In this document: positions 16,498 through 24,305 of the stretch, in pieces
Numbering within the stretch: the stretch's first letter is position 1
How the letters are laid out: each line of letters starts with the position of its first letter
Translations under genes and position numbers: made by a program
The notes under the pieces: generated by a model
Told to the model about the DNA's origin: nothing
The model's database searches: none
The model's input: only the letters and a program-made list of their open reading frames with translations
Assembly (NCBI RefSeq): GCF_003610015.1
Contig: NZ_AP018933.1
Location: 62,001-126,000 of the forward strand
Direction of reading: 5' to 3'
Source: Zymobacter palmae
GTDB taxonomy: Bacteria > Pseudomonadota > Gammaproteobacteria > Pseudomonadales > Halomonadaceae
Length of the DNA: 64,000 bases

Positions 16498-16517
16498 GTT
16501 TGTAAGTGGTTACAAAC
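16498..16517. repeat. Inverted repeat before amiD
   Basis: GTTTGTAA and TTACAAAC are separated by four bases. It could be an operator or a weak hairpin; it lies 33 bases after cysZ and 218 before amiD, with no T run. Confidence 0.4.
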
Positions 16518-16734
16518 TTTGGATGCCGTCAATTGATGCCATGTTTGCCTTCTAAGCCAGTTTTCAGCAGGGCAGGAAGGAGAGTAAATCAGAAGGTGCT
16601 ACGCTTCATAGAGTGGTGCGGTTCAGTATGAGCGCAGTCCACCGTGTCATATTTCATCGGCTCTGATGGCCAGCGGCTATGACCATCGGGGCATTTTCCC
16701 CTTTACCGTCATTCTTGTACCTGAGACCTCATTC

Positions 16735-17787
16735 ATGGCCCGTGAATCGCGTTCGCTTCGCCGTCTGGCGCTGCCATCAGTATTACTGGGAATGGTTATG
16801 ACGGCAGTGGTGGGGTGTGCTGGCGAGCCTGCCAAACCCACCACGCGTTCTCCCTCACTCAAAGTGGTCGATCATCAGCCGATCAGCCCTCCCGTGTTGC
16901 AGGATGCCTTTCCTCCTCGCTATTACAGCCCCGCAGAAGCACAGAAGCTAGAACGACGCAGTGGCTATCGCGTCGATCACAGCCTGCGCTCTTCCGCGGC
17001 CAACGCACGTGTGCGAACGCTGGTGATCCACTACACGGGGGGAGACGATCCCGCTGCCATCCGTGAGCTGACCGGCGAACACGTTGGCGTGCACTATCTG
17101 ATTCCCGAACAAACCGGCATCTACAATAGCCAGCCTGTCATCATGCAGCTGGCCGATGAGGATCTGCGGGCATGGCATGCGGGCGTCAGTTCGTGGAAAG
17201 GACGCGACAACCTTAACGACACCTCCATCGGTATCGAGATCGTCAATCCCGGTTTCACGCGGACTGAAACAGGGATGGTGTGGCATCCGTTTTCATCTTC
17301 TCAGATTAATCAGGTTGTGGTGCTCGCGAAGGATATCGTTAACCGCTATGGCATCACGCCGACCGATGTCGTAGGGCACTCGGATATCTCGCCGGGCCGC
17401 AAGCTGGATCCGGGTCCCTTCTTCCCATGGAAAGAGCTGGCCGATGCGGGGGTGGGGGCGTGGCCTGATAGCGCTACGATCGCTGCCTATCGGCAGCGCT
17501 TTGATAGTCTGGGCCTGCCGGCGATTGGTGATCTGCAGAACGCGTTTTCACGCTATGGCTACAGTTTGGTATCCAGCGGGGTAATGGATGAGAAGACACG
17601 GCAGGTCGTGGCTGCGTTCCAGATGCACTTCCGACCCGCCGATTACAGTGGCGTTGCCGATGCGGAAACAACGGCCATTCTGTTTGCGCTGCTCGACAAG
17701 TATCAAGGGCCTGCCGTTGCCCAACAATTGCTAGGCAGCCGCTTCGCACCTAAGCCTGTTCCTGTGCGTGCCGTCAGACGTAAGTAA
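16735..17787 (+). CDS. amiD: N-acetylmuramoyl-L-alanine amidase, AmiD-type lipoprotein
   Basis: AmiD removes the peptide from muramic acid, including anhydromuropeptides, and is anchored in the outer membrane. From the ATG at 16735 the protein has a lipoprotein signal ending in VVGC (C28). The Amidase_2 domain spans about residues 85-225 with zinc ligands in LVIHYTGG and VVGHSDISPGRKLDPG and the middle NDTSIGIEI block. A C-terminal peptidoglycan-binding domain covers about 255-320. An upstream in-frame ATG at 16666 would put 23 extra residues before the signal and is unlikely. The gene ends at a bidirectional terminator shared with phoR. Confidence 0.9.
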   Translation: MARESRSLRRLALPSVLLGMVMTAVVGCAGEPAKPTTRSPSLKVVDHQPISPPVLQDAFPPRYYSPAEAQKLERRSGYRVDHSLRSSAANARVRTLVIHYTGGDDPAAIRELTGEHVGVHYLIPEQTGIYNSQPVIMQLADEDLRAWHAGVSSWKGRDNLNDTSIGIEIVNPGFTRTETGMVWHPFSSSQINQVVVLAKDIVNRYGITPTDVVGHSDISPGRKLDPGPFFPWKELADAGVGAWPDSATIAAYRQRFDSLGLPAIGDLQNAFSRYGYSLVSSGVMDEKTRQVVAAFQMHFRPADYSGVADAETTAILFALLDKYQGPAVAQQLLGSRFAPKPVPVRAVRRK

Positions 17788-17826
17788 GTGATCGCTATCG
17801 CTGAATAGATCTTTAAACAAGGGAAT

Positions 17827-17859
17827 AAAAAAGGCGCATCATCATGATGCGCCTTTTTT
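17827..17859. terminator. Bidirectional terminator between amiD and phoR
   Basis: A perfect 14-base inverted repeat with a GCGCATC core is flanked by six As on the left and six Ts on the right, so it serves the converging genes on both strands. Confidence 0.9.
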
Positions 17860-17878
17860 GTGAGAGCAAAAGAGAGGG

Positions 17879-19195
17879 TTACAGGCCGTTAGGAATCAGG
17901 CGGTCTTCAGGGAAATGTAGGCTGAAGCGGGCACCTTCTCCGGGAGCACTCTTAATGGTCAAATAGCCTTTGTGGCGCAGCATGACGTGCTTGACGATCG
18001 CAAGCCCAAGCCCCGTTCCCCCAGTGGCACTGGAACGCCCCTTGTCGACACGATAGAAACGTTCGGTTAGGCGTGGAAGGTGGCGTTGGTCGATACCATC
18101 GCCATCATCTGCCACTTCGAGAATGCCGCCTTGAACGCTGCCATGTGCGTCACGTTCCAATGTCCACGTCAGCTCGATAGTGCGCTGTTGGCCGGAATAG
18201 CGCACGGCATTCGATACAAGATTGGTGATGGCGCTACGAATTTCGAGAGGGTCGCCGTAGAGGCTGTAGCCCGGTTCGACCTTCATAGTCAACGTATGGC
18301 CGTAGGACTCCGATAGTGCGATACCGTCACGGCGCACGTTGTCGATCAGGGCTGCAATATCCATGATGGCGTGAGGCGTGGTGCGGGTATCGTTTTCCAA
18401 GCGCGATAGCATCAGCAGGTCATCGGTCAGGTGCTGCATGCGCTCGGCCTGCTGTTGCATCTGGCCGATGCCGCGAGCCAATCGCGGCGGCAATATATCG
18501 TTAGCGGCCTGTTCGAACGTTTCCAGATAGCCACGCAGCACGGTCAGTGGTGTGCGTAGCTCATGGGAGACGTTAGCGACGAAATCGCGGCGCATTTGTT
18601 CCAGACGATGCAGACGCGTGACGTCACTGACAATCAGCAGTCGCTCGTCGTTGCCAAACGGAGTGATGCGGTACTGTAGCATGTATGACGTATCAACCGG
18701 GGACGGACGGACAAGCGGTTCATCGTAGTGCTGATCTTCGTAGTAGCGTACGAACTGTTCGTCGTGCAGTACGTTCGTGATGACCTGACCTCGGTGTTCC
18801 TGTGTGTTCAGGCCAAGGATGCGTTGTGCGGCATGGTTCCAGCTATCGAGTTGCCCGTGGCTGTCGATAGCAACAATCGCATCGGTCATGGCCTCGGCGG
18901 TCTGTCCCATACGGAGGACAGCATCGTTCAGGCGTTTCTGGCGGCGATGCTGTGCTTGACGGTAACGGTGCAGGCGCGACAGCATGGCCCCCCAGCCGCC
19001 GTTAGCCCACGGTACAGGCTGCTCTGGTGTACGAAACCAGCGGTAGACCTGCCAGAGTTGCCGCAGCTGTCGCAGCAGTGCCGCCATGAGGCCAATACAC
19101 AGCCCCCACAGCCATTGATGCTGTGAGAATCCCAGTATTCCCGTTGGCACGAGCACCAGCGGTAGCATAACCATCAGTTCACGCAGCCAGAACAT
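17879..19195 (-). CDS. phoR: Phosphate sensor histidine kinase PhoR
   Basis: PhoR phosphorylates PhoB when phosphate is scarce. The 438-residue protein has two N-terminal membrane helices (about residues 8-45), a PAS domain (about 95-195, MTDAIVAIDSHGQL onward), the dimerisation and phosphoacceptor helix FVANVSHELRTPL with H211, and an HATPase domain with NLVSNAVRY, DDGDGI and GGTGLGLAIVKH. This exact architecture is typical of PhoR. It follows phoB by 90 bases on the same strand. No pstSCAB or phoU genes appear in the window. Confidence 0.94.
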   Translation of the reverse strand: MFWLRELMVMLPLVLVPTGILGFSQHQWLWGLCIGLMAALLRQLRQLWQVYRWFRTPEQPVPWANGGWGAMLSRLHRYRQAQHRRQKRLNDAVLRMGQTAEAMTDAIVAIDSHGQLDSWNHAAQRILGLNTQEHRGQVITNVLHDEQFVRYYEDQHYDEPLVRPSPVDTSYMLQYRITPFGNDERLLIVSDVTRLHRLEQMRRDFVANVSHELRTPLTVLRGYLETFEQAANDILPPRLARGIGQMQQQAERMQHLTDDLLMLSRLENDTRTTPHAIMDIAALIDNVRRDGIALSESYGHTLTMKVEPGYSLYGDPLEIRSAITNLVSNAVRYSGQQRTIELTWTLERDAHGSVQGGILEVADDGDGIDQRHLPRLTERFYRVDKGRSSATGGTGLGLAIVKHVMLRHKGYLTIKSAPGEGARFSLHFPEDRLIPNGL

Positions 19196-19286
19196 GCGGC
19201 GTTATCCCTGTCAGACGAAGCAGTCAGCAAAAGCGGTGTCCTGAGTGGGCACCGAATGGAATGAGTGTAGCGGTTCTCGCTCGCGT

Positions 19287-19970
19287 TCAGCGCTGGGCCG
19301 AGAAGCGGTAGCCTGAGCCACGGACAGTTTGGATCAGGCCATCGTAGCCTTCTCCCATCGCTTTGCGCAGGCGTCGGATATGAACGTCGATCGTGCGCTC
19401 TTCTACAAACACGCTTGCACCCCACACGCGATCCAGCAGCTGTGCGCGACTGTAAACGCGTTCCTGATGGGTCATGAAGAACGACAGTAAGCGATATTCG
19501 GTAGGGCCCAGCTCAAGTGGGCGCCCGTCGATGGTGACGCGCTGACTGGTGGGGTCGAGTACCAGGCCGTTCACTTCGACGGTGCCTTGGCCGCTTGGCG
19601 CGGCGCGGCGCATAACCGCGCGCATGCGGGCAATTAGCTCGCGCGGCGAGAACGGCTTGGTGACATAGTCATCAGCGCCGGCTTCAAGCCCCTGCACCTT
19701 GTTGTCTTCCTCACCTTTTGCCGTCAGCAGAATGATGGGAATTTCATGGGTCGTCTCGTCGCGCTTCAGGCGGCGCGCCAGTTTGATGCCGCTGATATCG
19801 GGCATCATCCAGTCCAGCAGAATCAGATCGGGACGATGATCAAGCACCATCTCGTGGCCTTGCTGCGCATTCTCGGCTTCCAGCACCTCGAATCCCGCCA
19901 TTTCAAGGGCGGTTGCCAGCATGTCGCGGATGGCCGCTTCGTCATCGATGATCAGGATGGTCTGCGCCAT
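19287..19970 (-). CDS. phoB: Phosphate response regulator PhoB
   Basis: The 227-residue protein has a receiver domain with D53 (LILLDWMMPD), acidic pocket D9-D10, and K in LLTAKGEE. A winged-helix OmpR/PhoB DNA-binding domain follows (PTEYRLLSFF, RAQLLDRVWG, VDVHIRRLRK-like VDVHIRRL). It activates Pho regulon promoters after phosphorylation by PhoR. It is first in a phoB-phoR operon; I did not find a convincing Pho box upstream of it. Confidence 0.95.
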   Translation of the reverse strand: MAQTILIIDDEAAIRDMLATALEMAGFEVLEAENAQQGHEMVLDHRPDLILLDWMMPDISGIKLARRLKRDETTHEIPIILLTAKGEEDNKVQGLEAGADDYVTKPFSPRELIARMRAVMRRAAPSGQGTVEVNGLVLDPTSQRVTIDGRPLELGPTEYRLLSFFMTHQERVYSRAQLLDRVWGASVFVEERTIDVHIRRLRKAMGEGYDGLIQTVRGSGYRFSAQR

Positions 19971-20006
19971 AGTGGCTCCTCATGAAACCAGTGGTGGGCT
20001 GATGAA

Positions 20007-20885
20007 TCAGGGCCAGAGCGACAGCGCGATACCGCCGAACAGACACACTCCTGTCCAGTGATTGTTGAGAAATGCCTTGAAACAGGCGTCGCGATCGCGG
20101 AAGCGCGTCAACCACTGCTGGTACAGGAAGGTAGCGGCAACACCCATTACCCCCAGCCAATAGAATCCCCCCAGTGCCATGCTGAGTCCCAGACCGGATA
20201 GCAGCACCAGCATCAACAGTTGCAGCAGCATGATGATGGCGAGGTCGGCGTTGCCGAACAGAATGGCAGTGGACTTAACGCCAAGCTGCTGATCATCGTC
20301 GCGATCGACCATGGCGTACTGGGTGTCATAGATCACCGACCATACCACATTGGCTAGAAACAGCCACCAAGCGTCCAGCGGCACGGTGCCCTGCACGGCG
20401 CCGAACGCCATTGGGATGCTCCAGCCGAATGCCGCTCCTAGCACGACCTGAGGAAGGTGGGTGTAGCGTTTCATGAACGGATAGATGGCGGCTAGGGCGG
20501 CACCACCGAACGACAGCAGCACCGTGAATGCATTGGTGAAACAGACAAGAATAAAGGAAGCGCCTAACAGGATACCGAACAGTGCCAGTGCTTCTTTGGG
20601 AGCGATTGCCCCGACGGCCAGGGGGCGTGATCGGGTGCGTGCGACATGGCCGTCGATGTGCCGATCGGCATAGTCGTTGATCACGCAGCCCGCTGCGCGC
20701 ATCAGATAGACCCCCAGCAGGAAGATCACCAGCACGCGTCGAGAGGGAATGCCCTGGCGGGCCAGCCACAGCGCTGAGAGTGTCGGCCACATCAGCAGCC
20801 AGGTACCAATAGGTCGATCTAGGCGCATCAGCCGAATGAAATCGCAGGCGCGGTAGCGAAGGAAGTGGTGTATGGCGTGCAACAT
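20007..20885 (-). CDS. ubiA: 4-hydroxybenzoate polyprenyltransferase UbiA
   Basis: UbiA attaches the polyprenyl tail to 4-hydroxybenzoate in ubiquinone synthesis. The protein (292 residues from the ATG at 20885) has eight to nine membrane helices and both aspartate-rich motifs: NDYADRHID at residues 70-78 and [12 protein letters not shown] near 190. Length equals that of E. coli UbiA. The frame extends upstream to 21131 but that part is not conserved and overlaps the promoter region shared with the HU gene. It lies 37 bases upstream of phoB on the same strand, the order ubiA-phoB-phoR seen in pseudomonads and relatives. Confidence 0.92.
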   Translation of the reverse strand: MLHAIHHFLRYRACDFIRLMRLDRPIGTWLLMWPTLSALWLARQGIPSRRVLVIFLLGVYLMRAAGCVINDYADRHIDGHVARTRSRPLAVGAIAPKEALALFGILLGASFILVCFTNAFTVLLSFGGAALAAIYPFMKRYTHLPQVVLGAAFGWSIPMAFGAVQGTVPLDAWWLFLANVVWSVIYDTQYAMVDRDDDQQLGVKSTAILFGNADLAIIMLLQLLMLVLLSGLGLSMALGGFYWLGVMGVAATFLYQQWLTRFRDRDACFKAFLNNHWTGVCLFGGIALSLWP

Positions 20886-21281
20886 GGATGGATCCCAGAG
20901 CAGAAAACAGTAAAGAGGCCTTATCCTTGCATGGAGAGTACCCGAATGATGTCTATCATTGCCATGACACATGTGAGTGTGTGACACGACGTGACAAATA
21001 TATGTATAGCGGACCGGCGCGACTGGCACCGCCTCATATGATGTTGCTACGATGACGCTGGCATTGCCATGACAGAGTCGCATGGCGACAACCGGCTCAT
21101 CATGTGTAGTTGAAGGCATGATGACATGCACTATCGCGGCATTATAGGCAGGGCATTTCCCCGTGGAGGTGTCATGTCAGTGTGTCCAGGCATGACGGGG
21201 AACATTAGCGCACTCGTTGCGTGTTTCCGTCCAGGGATGGGCACGTGTGCCATACTTTTTTCTGTTTTTCAGGAGTTCAAC
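20886..21281. other. Divergent promoter region, ubiA and HU gene
   Basis: Close to 400 bases separate the two divergent starts. TGACAC-like repeats occur at 20964-20996 but their spacing (10 rather than 11) does not fit a Pho box. CAGGAG just before 21282 is the HU ribosome site. No gene is seen. Confidence 0.4.
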
Positions 21282-21560
21282 ATGCGTAAACCGGAACTTG
21301 CAGCAGCCATCGCCGAACGTGCAGATCTGTCTAAGGACAAGGCCAGCCAGGTGCTGAATACCATTCTTGATGAAATCAGCGGTAGCCTGTCTAAAGGTGG
21401 TGACGTTACTTTGATCGGTTTCGGTACCTTCACCGTGCGCGAACGTGCTGCACGTACAGGTAAAAACCCGCAGACGGGTGAACCGCTGACCATTCCGGCC
21501 AGCAAGAACGTTGCTTTCAAACCGGGTAAGAATTTGAAAGACGCTGTCGCGAAGAAATAA
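21282..21560 (+). CDS. hup: HU-family nucleoid protein
   Basis: The 92-residue protein is a DNABII-family histone-like protein that bends and coats DNA as a dimer. The start MRKPELAAAIAERADLSKDKA, the conserved GFGTF, and the DNA-binding arm RTGKNPQTGEPLTIPASKNVAFKPGKNLK are all typical HU. It lacks the IHF-specific changes (NPKT.R..). CAGGAG seven bases before the ATG fixes the start; the open frame to 21126 is promoter DNA. It is monocistronic with a strong terminator 30 bases downstream. Whether it is the HU-alpha or HU-beta counterpart cannot be settled. Confidence 0.93.
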   Translation: MRKPELAAAIAERADLSKDKASQVLNTILDEISGSLSKGGDVTLIGFGTFTVRERAARTGKNPQTGEPLTIPASKNVAFKPGKNLKDAVAKK

Positions 21561-21589
21561 CGATATCTTCTTCCTTACAGCAGCATATA

Positions 21590-21627
21590 AACACCGTGGG
21601 CCCTGAAAGGGACCCACGGTGTTTTGC
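21590..21627 (+). terminator. Terminator of HU gene
   Basis: A stem of 15 pairs with a single bulge (AACACCGTGGG pairs CCCACGGTGTT) followed by TTTTG. Confidence 0.88.
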
Positions 21628-21905
21628 TATGTGTCGGGTCTATGACGAGGAGGTATCGGACGAACGAGCAGGCGGTGAAGAGGGCCGTGCCACTGATGGT
21701 GCAGGGCGCGATAGTGGCTTTGTTTCTGGCTGAGGTTGAGCCGCTCGCTGTGGCTGAAGCAGGCCCAACGCCTTCCTACGAAAGGTCTTTCGATATGGCA
21801 CCCGCCAAGGCTTGATTGTCGCATCAGTGGCAGGCGTCTGTTTTACATGGAAAAGAAGCAACTATGCGTGGGGTATCGCTTGAGGGGTAATAGGAAGGCA
21901 GGCAA

Positions 21906-22520
21906 TCAATAGAGATGAAGGATAGATCGTCCAGCGATACAAGCGCTTGAGAACAGAAGCGTGACACATGCTATGCGCAACATAATGGTCTTCCATCTGG
22001 CGGTGTCGCCTGAAAGGTTATCTTCGTTGTGTTGTCGCAGTGGTGTCAAAGTGTGAACACCGATAACGACAATATGAATAAGCGCAATGCTCAAGATAAA
22101 ACGCCAAGAGACCTGCTGCGTTGAAATGAACAGTGACAGCAGGCCCAGCGAGCAAAGCCCCGCTGGGGCAAGAAAGGTTGAACGCAACACCATAGGGATG
22201 GCGCGCAGATAAGTGTCACTCTGCTGTTGCCTGTGTTGCGCTGAGCGCTGGCGCAACACAGCCCCACAGACCAGATGAGCCAGATAGAGTGCCATTGCCA
22301 ACTGGAGCAGTACGATCGCCAGCAGCGAGTTTATCGCAACCCATTTCACCAGCCATAGACAGGCAAGTGTGGTCGCCATCGCCCCTATCAGCTGACCGGC
22401 CTTTTGTATGGCTCGGTGGGTGTTTGCGCCTTGTATATGGCTCGCATTTAGCTGTCGGTCCGATACAACACAGATTGAAAGCGACAGAACGGCGGTAATC
22501 ACCCATTGGGTCAGCAGCAT
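21906..22520 (-). CDS. Hydrophobic membrane protein, unknown family
   Basis: From the ATG at 22520, with AAGGT eight bases upstream, the protein has 204 residues and five to six membrane helices separated by short basic loops (for example RQRSAQHRQQQ near the middle). The frame extends upstream to 22610 with ATGs at 22589 and 22562, but that part lies in the inverted DnaA-box repeat. I do not recognise a family; a small transporter-like or DUF membrane protein is possible. It follows the NUDIX gene on the same strand. Confidence 0.55.
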   Translation of the reverse strand: MLLTQWVITAVLSLSICVVSDRQLNASHIQGANTHRAIQKAGQLIGAMATTLACLWLVKWVAINSLLAIVLLQLAMALYLAHLVCGAVLRQRSAQHRQQQSDTYLRAIPMVLRSTFLAPAGLCSLGLLSLFISTQQVSWRFILSIALIHIVVIGVHTLTPLRQHNEDNLSGDTARWKTIMLRIACVTLLFSSACIAGRSILHLY

Positions 22521-22574
22521 GATCGACACCTTTATACCGGTACGGTATTTATTCTCTAACATGTCTTGCGAAAG

Positions 22575-22612
22575 GGGTGTGGATAACATGATGGACTGTG
22601 TTATCCACACCC
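22575..22612. promoter_or_regulatory. Inverted pair of perfect DnaA boxes
   Basis: A perfect 14-base inverted repeat with a 10-base loop holds TGTGGATAA (22578-22586) and TTATCCACA (22601-22609), both exact DnaA consensus boxes facing each other. It lies just after the NUDIX stop. It could also fold as a terminator, but the minus-strand T run is short (CCCTTTC). Confidence 0.65.
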
Positions 22613-22616
22613 TCTG

Positions 22617-23030
22617 TTATTGTTCCGATGCGTATGCCGCCAGAAGAGCAGGCATCAGTACCTGCTGCAAAGGGGCCAAAGGCAGACGGTCAATATTCCC
22701 CAGAGGCACCCGTTCCAGCTGCTCTATTTCAGCCTGCGGAAATACCGTCTGATCAATTCGCCCCCAGAATACATCGGCGACTACCGTCATATCGGCTTCG
22801 TTGGCTGCTGGCGCACTGAACTGACCCAGCGGTTTCAGCGTCTGTGGGTCACATTCCCAGTCCAGCTCTTCTTTTAGCTCACGTGTGAGTGCCATGAGAT
22901 TGTCTTCACCGACTTCGGGCTTGCCTCCCGGCATCATGAAGAGCTGTGTATTGCGTTTGCGCACTAAAAGAAGTTGGTTCTGGTCATCCAGTAGGCAAGC
23001 GGCAACGACGCGTATGATGGAAGGAGCCAT
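22617..23030 (-). CDS. NUDIX hydrolase
   Basis: The 137-residue protein has a NUDIX box, GGKPEVGEDNLMALTRELKEEL, split here as GKPEVGE followed after seven residues by RELKEEL. This site binds Mg and cleaves nucleoside diphosphate-linked substrates such as oxidised dNTPs, ADP-ribose or dinucleotides. The usual glycine after EEx is replaced by Asp. The specificity cannot be predicted. The N-terminus IIRVVAACLLDDQNQLLLVRK is a typical NUDIX strand. It is transcribed towards the membrane protein at 21906. Confidence 0.85.
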   Translation of the reverse strand: MAPSIIRVVAACLLDDQNQLLLVRKRNTQLFMMPGGKPEVGEDNLMALTRELKEELDWECDPQTLKPLGQFSAPAANEADMTVVADVFWGRIDQTVFPQAEIEQLERVPLGNIDRLPLAPLQQVLMPALLAAYASEQ

Positions 23031-23112
23031 AGAGTATCCTTTTATTCTTTAGATAGAGCCGAGAGCGCAATAAACCGCATTGCCATCCCATGCAGATGAT
23101 TCATCTTGAATG

Positions 23113-23430
23113 TTATAAGGATGAATTCATGGTCGTGCCGTAGGGAGAGATAATGTTTTCGATGGCTCCCTGGCCCTGATATTTCTGGCGAAGATGTTCA
23201 TATTGCCGTTTTGCGAGCTTGCACGTGCGATTGGCTTCGTTGATGTTTTTCTGGAGCGCTTCGGGAGGGAGTGTATTGTCCACCTCGCCAGCCATATGTT
23301 CACAGTCTTCCATGTTGGTCAGAAAGATGCGTATATCCCGTGGAAGCGTTATGGCGGAATCAGCGGCTACAGCGGAGGATGCCAGACTAGCGGCAAACAG
23401 CGCACAAATGATCTGACGTGTCTTCACCAT
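23113..23430 (-). CDS. Small secreted protein, uncharacterised family
   Basis: The 105-residue protein has a signal peptide (MVKTRQIICALFAASLASSAVA, cut near residue 22). The mature part contains MEDCEHMAGE and, about 25 residues on, NRTCKLAKRQYEHLRQKYQGQ. This CEHxxGE ... C ... LxxKY pattern recurs in small uncharacterised periplasmic proteins of gammaproteobacteria; the two cysteines may form a disulfide. No function is known. An operator-type site (23499-23512) lies about 70 bases upstream of its start. Confidence 0.7.
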   Translation of the reverse strand: MVKTRQIICALFAASLASSAVAADSAITLPRDIRIFLTNMEDCEHMAGEVDNTLPPEALQKNINEANRTCKLAKRQYEHLRQKYQGQGAIENIISPYGTTMNSSL

Positions 23431-23498
23431 TTTCCCCTATGAGATGACAAACGGCCCATGATAGCAGAGTCATGGAAGTGAACCAGCAATCTCTTTTA

Positions 23499-23512
23499 TG
23501 ACGTTAACGTTA
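23499..23512. promoter_or_regulatory. MerR-type operator site 1
   Basis: TGACGTTAACGTTA, with a perfect ACGTTAACGT core palindrome. Identical at 13 of 14 positions to the site at 23643 and to the reverse complement of the site before the MerR gene at 56389. It lies 69 bases before the small secreted protein gene at 23430. Confidence 0.65.
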
Positions 23513-23642
23513 TATGAATAGGAGATGGCTTCTTTATCTCTCGGGCGGAAAGCCACGTGCTCATGCTTGCCACTGCTCCCTTTCCAAAGGGATCTTTTAG
23601 CATGGCGAGAGGAGGTAATGAGTACTTTTCCTTAGGAATATA

Positions 23643-23656
23643 TGACGTTCACGTTA
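23643..23656. promoter_or_regulatory. MerR-type operator site 2
   Basis: TGACGTTCACGTTA, differing from site 1 only at the eighth base. It lies 77 bases before the small frame at 23733. Confidence 0.62.
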
Positions 23657-23732
23657 AGATAATTAAATACATGATGTTGATTTTAAACGATATATTTTTA
23701 ACTGAATTAACTTATCCTCAAGGGTAAATTCA

Positions 23733-23852
23733 ATGAAACGTCAATTTTTGGCTTCTATCACCAACTTTACCTCAAGGGCAAAAATAATAGATGTGGCGGT
23801 GGTATTGGCTTTTCCATTACTTTTATTACGTTTACGTAATGGTTTGGATTGA
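23733..23852 (+). CDS. Possible 39-residue hydrophobic peptide
   Basis: An ATG at 23733 with AAGGGT eight bases upstream opens a 39-codon frame. The product has a basic N-terminus (MKRQFLASITNFTSRAK) and one hydrophobic stretch (VAVVLAFPLLLL) ending in charged residues, as in small membrane proteins. An operator-type site is 77 bases upstream. The frame could equally be a fragment of a decayed gene, since similar short hydrophobic frames follow. I do not recognise it. Confidence 0.3.
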   Translation: MKRQFLASITNFTSRAKIIDVAVVLAFPLLLLRLRNGLD

Positions 23853-24305
23853 GCTCAATAATGACGCCCATCAGGTGGCCCGCATCAGCGGGGTTTCATA
23901 GGCACAGGCAAGTCTGGATCGCTTTGATATTCGAAAAGGTCTGGCAGCAAGTAACGGTTGTTTCAGGCCTTAGCTGACCATCATGCCGAAAGGGTGCGTA
24001 CGCAATGAAGGGCGGGTTAAAAAAGCATCTGTCGTTATATTTTTTGCAGGGATAGGAAGTGTCATCAATTGGATTACATGGCTTTGAATAGCTACTTATT
24101 TATTCTTATTTGTCTTTATTGTTTTATTTGATGTGTCATTTTAGGCATTTTATAGCTGTTCTTTCAATACGTTACGATTTATATGGGTGTGGGATTTTAT
24201 ATAACAACGCGTGCTCCCCTTAAATATTGGCAATGTCCTCTTGCTTGTCCAACACTAATGGCGTTCCCAAGTGGTAACAAGCGGTCAAGCAAAGGACGAT
24301 AATCA

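Larger units (their letters stand above)
23431..24305. other. AT-rich gene-poor stretch with two operator sites
   Basis: About 870 bases that are visibly more AT-rich than the flanks. They hold the two TGACGTTNACGTTA sites (23499, 23643), a possible 39-residue hydrophobic frame at 23733-23852, and further short frames with hydrophobic tails near 23980-24090 interrupted by stops, which may be remnants of a decayed membrane protein. The direct repeat CTCAAGGG (23718, 23771) occurs twice. Confidence 0.45.

Noticed and set aside
20960-21000. TGACAC repeats upstream of ubiA as a Pho box
   Set aside because: The repeats are spaced 10 bases, not the 11 expected for PhoB, and the intervening bases are GC-rich.
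21640-21861. 73-residue minus-strand frame starting MLLFHVKQT with a Pro/Ser tail
   Set aside because: The start overlaps a degenerate TTTTACATGGAAAA palindrome related to parS and there is no ribosome site; the Pro/Ser tail is typical of a shadow frame.
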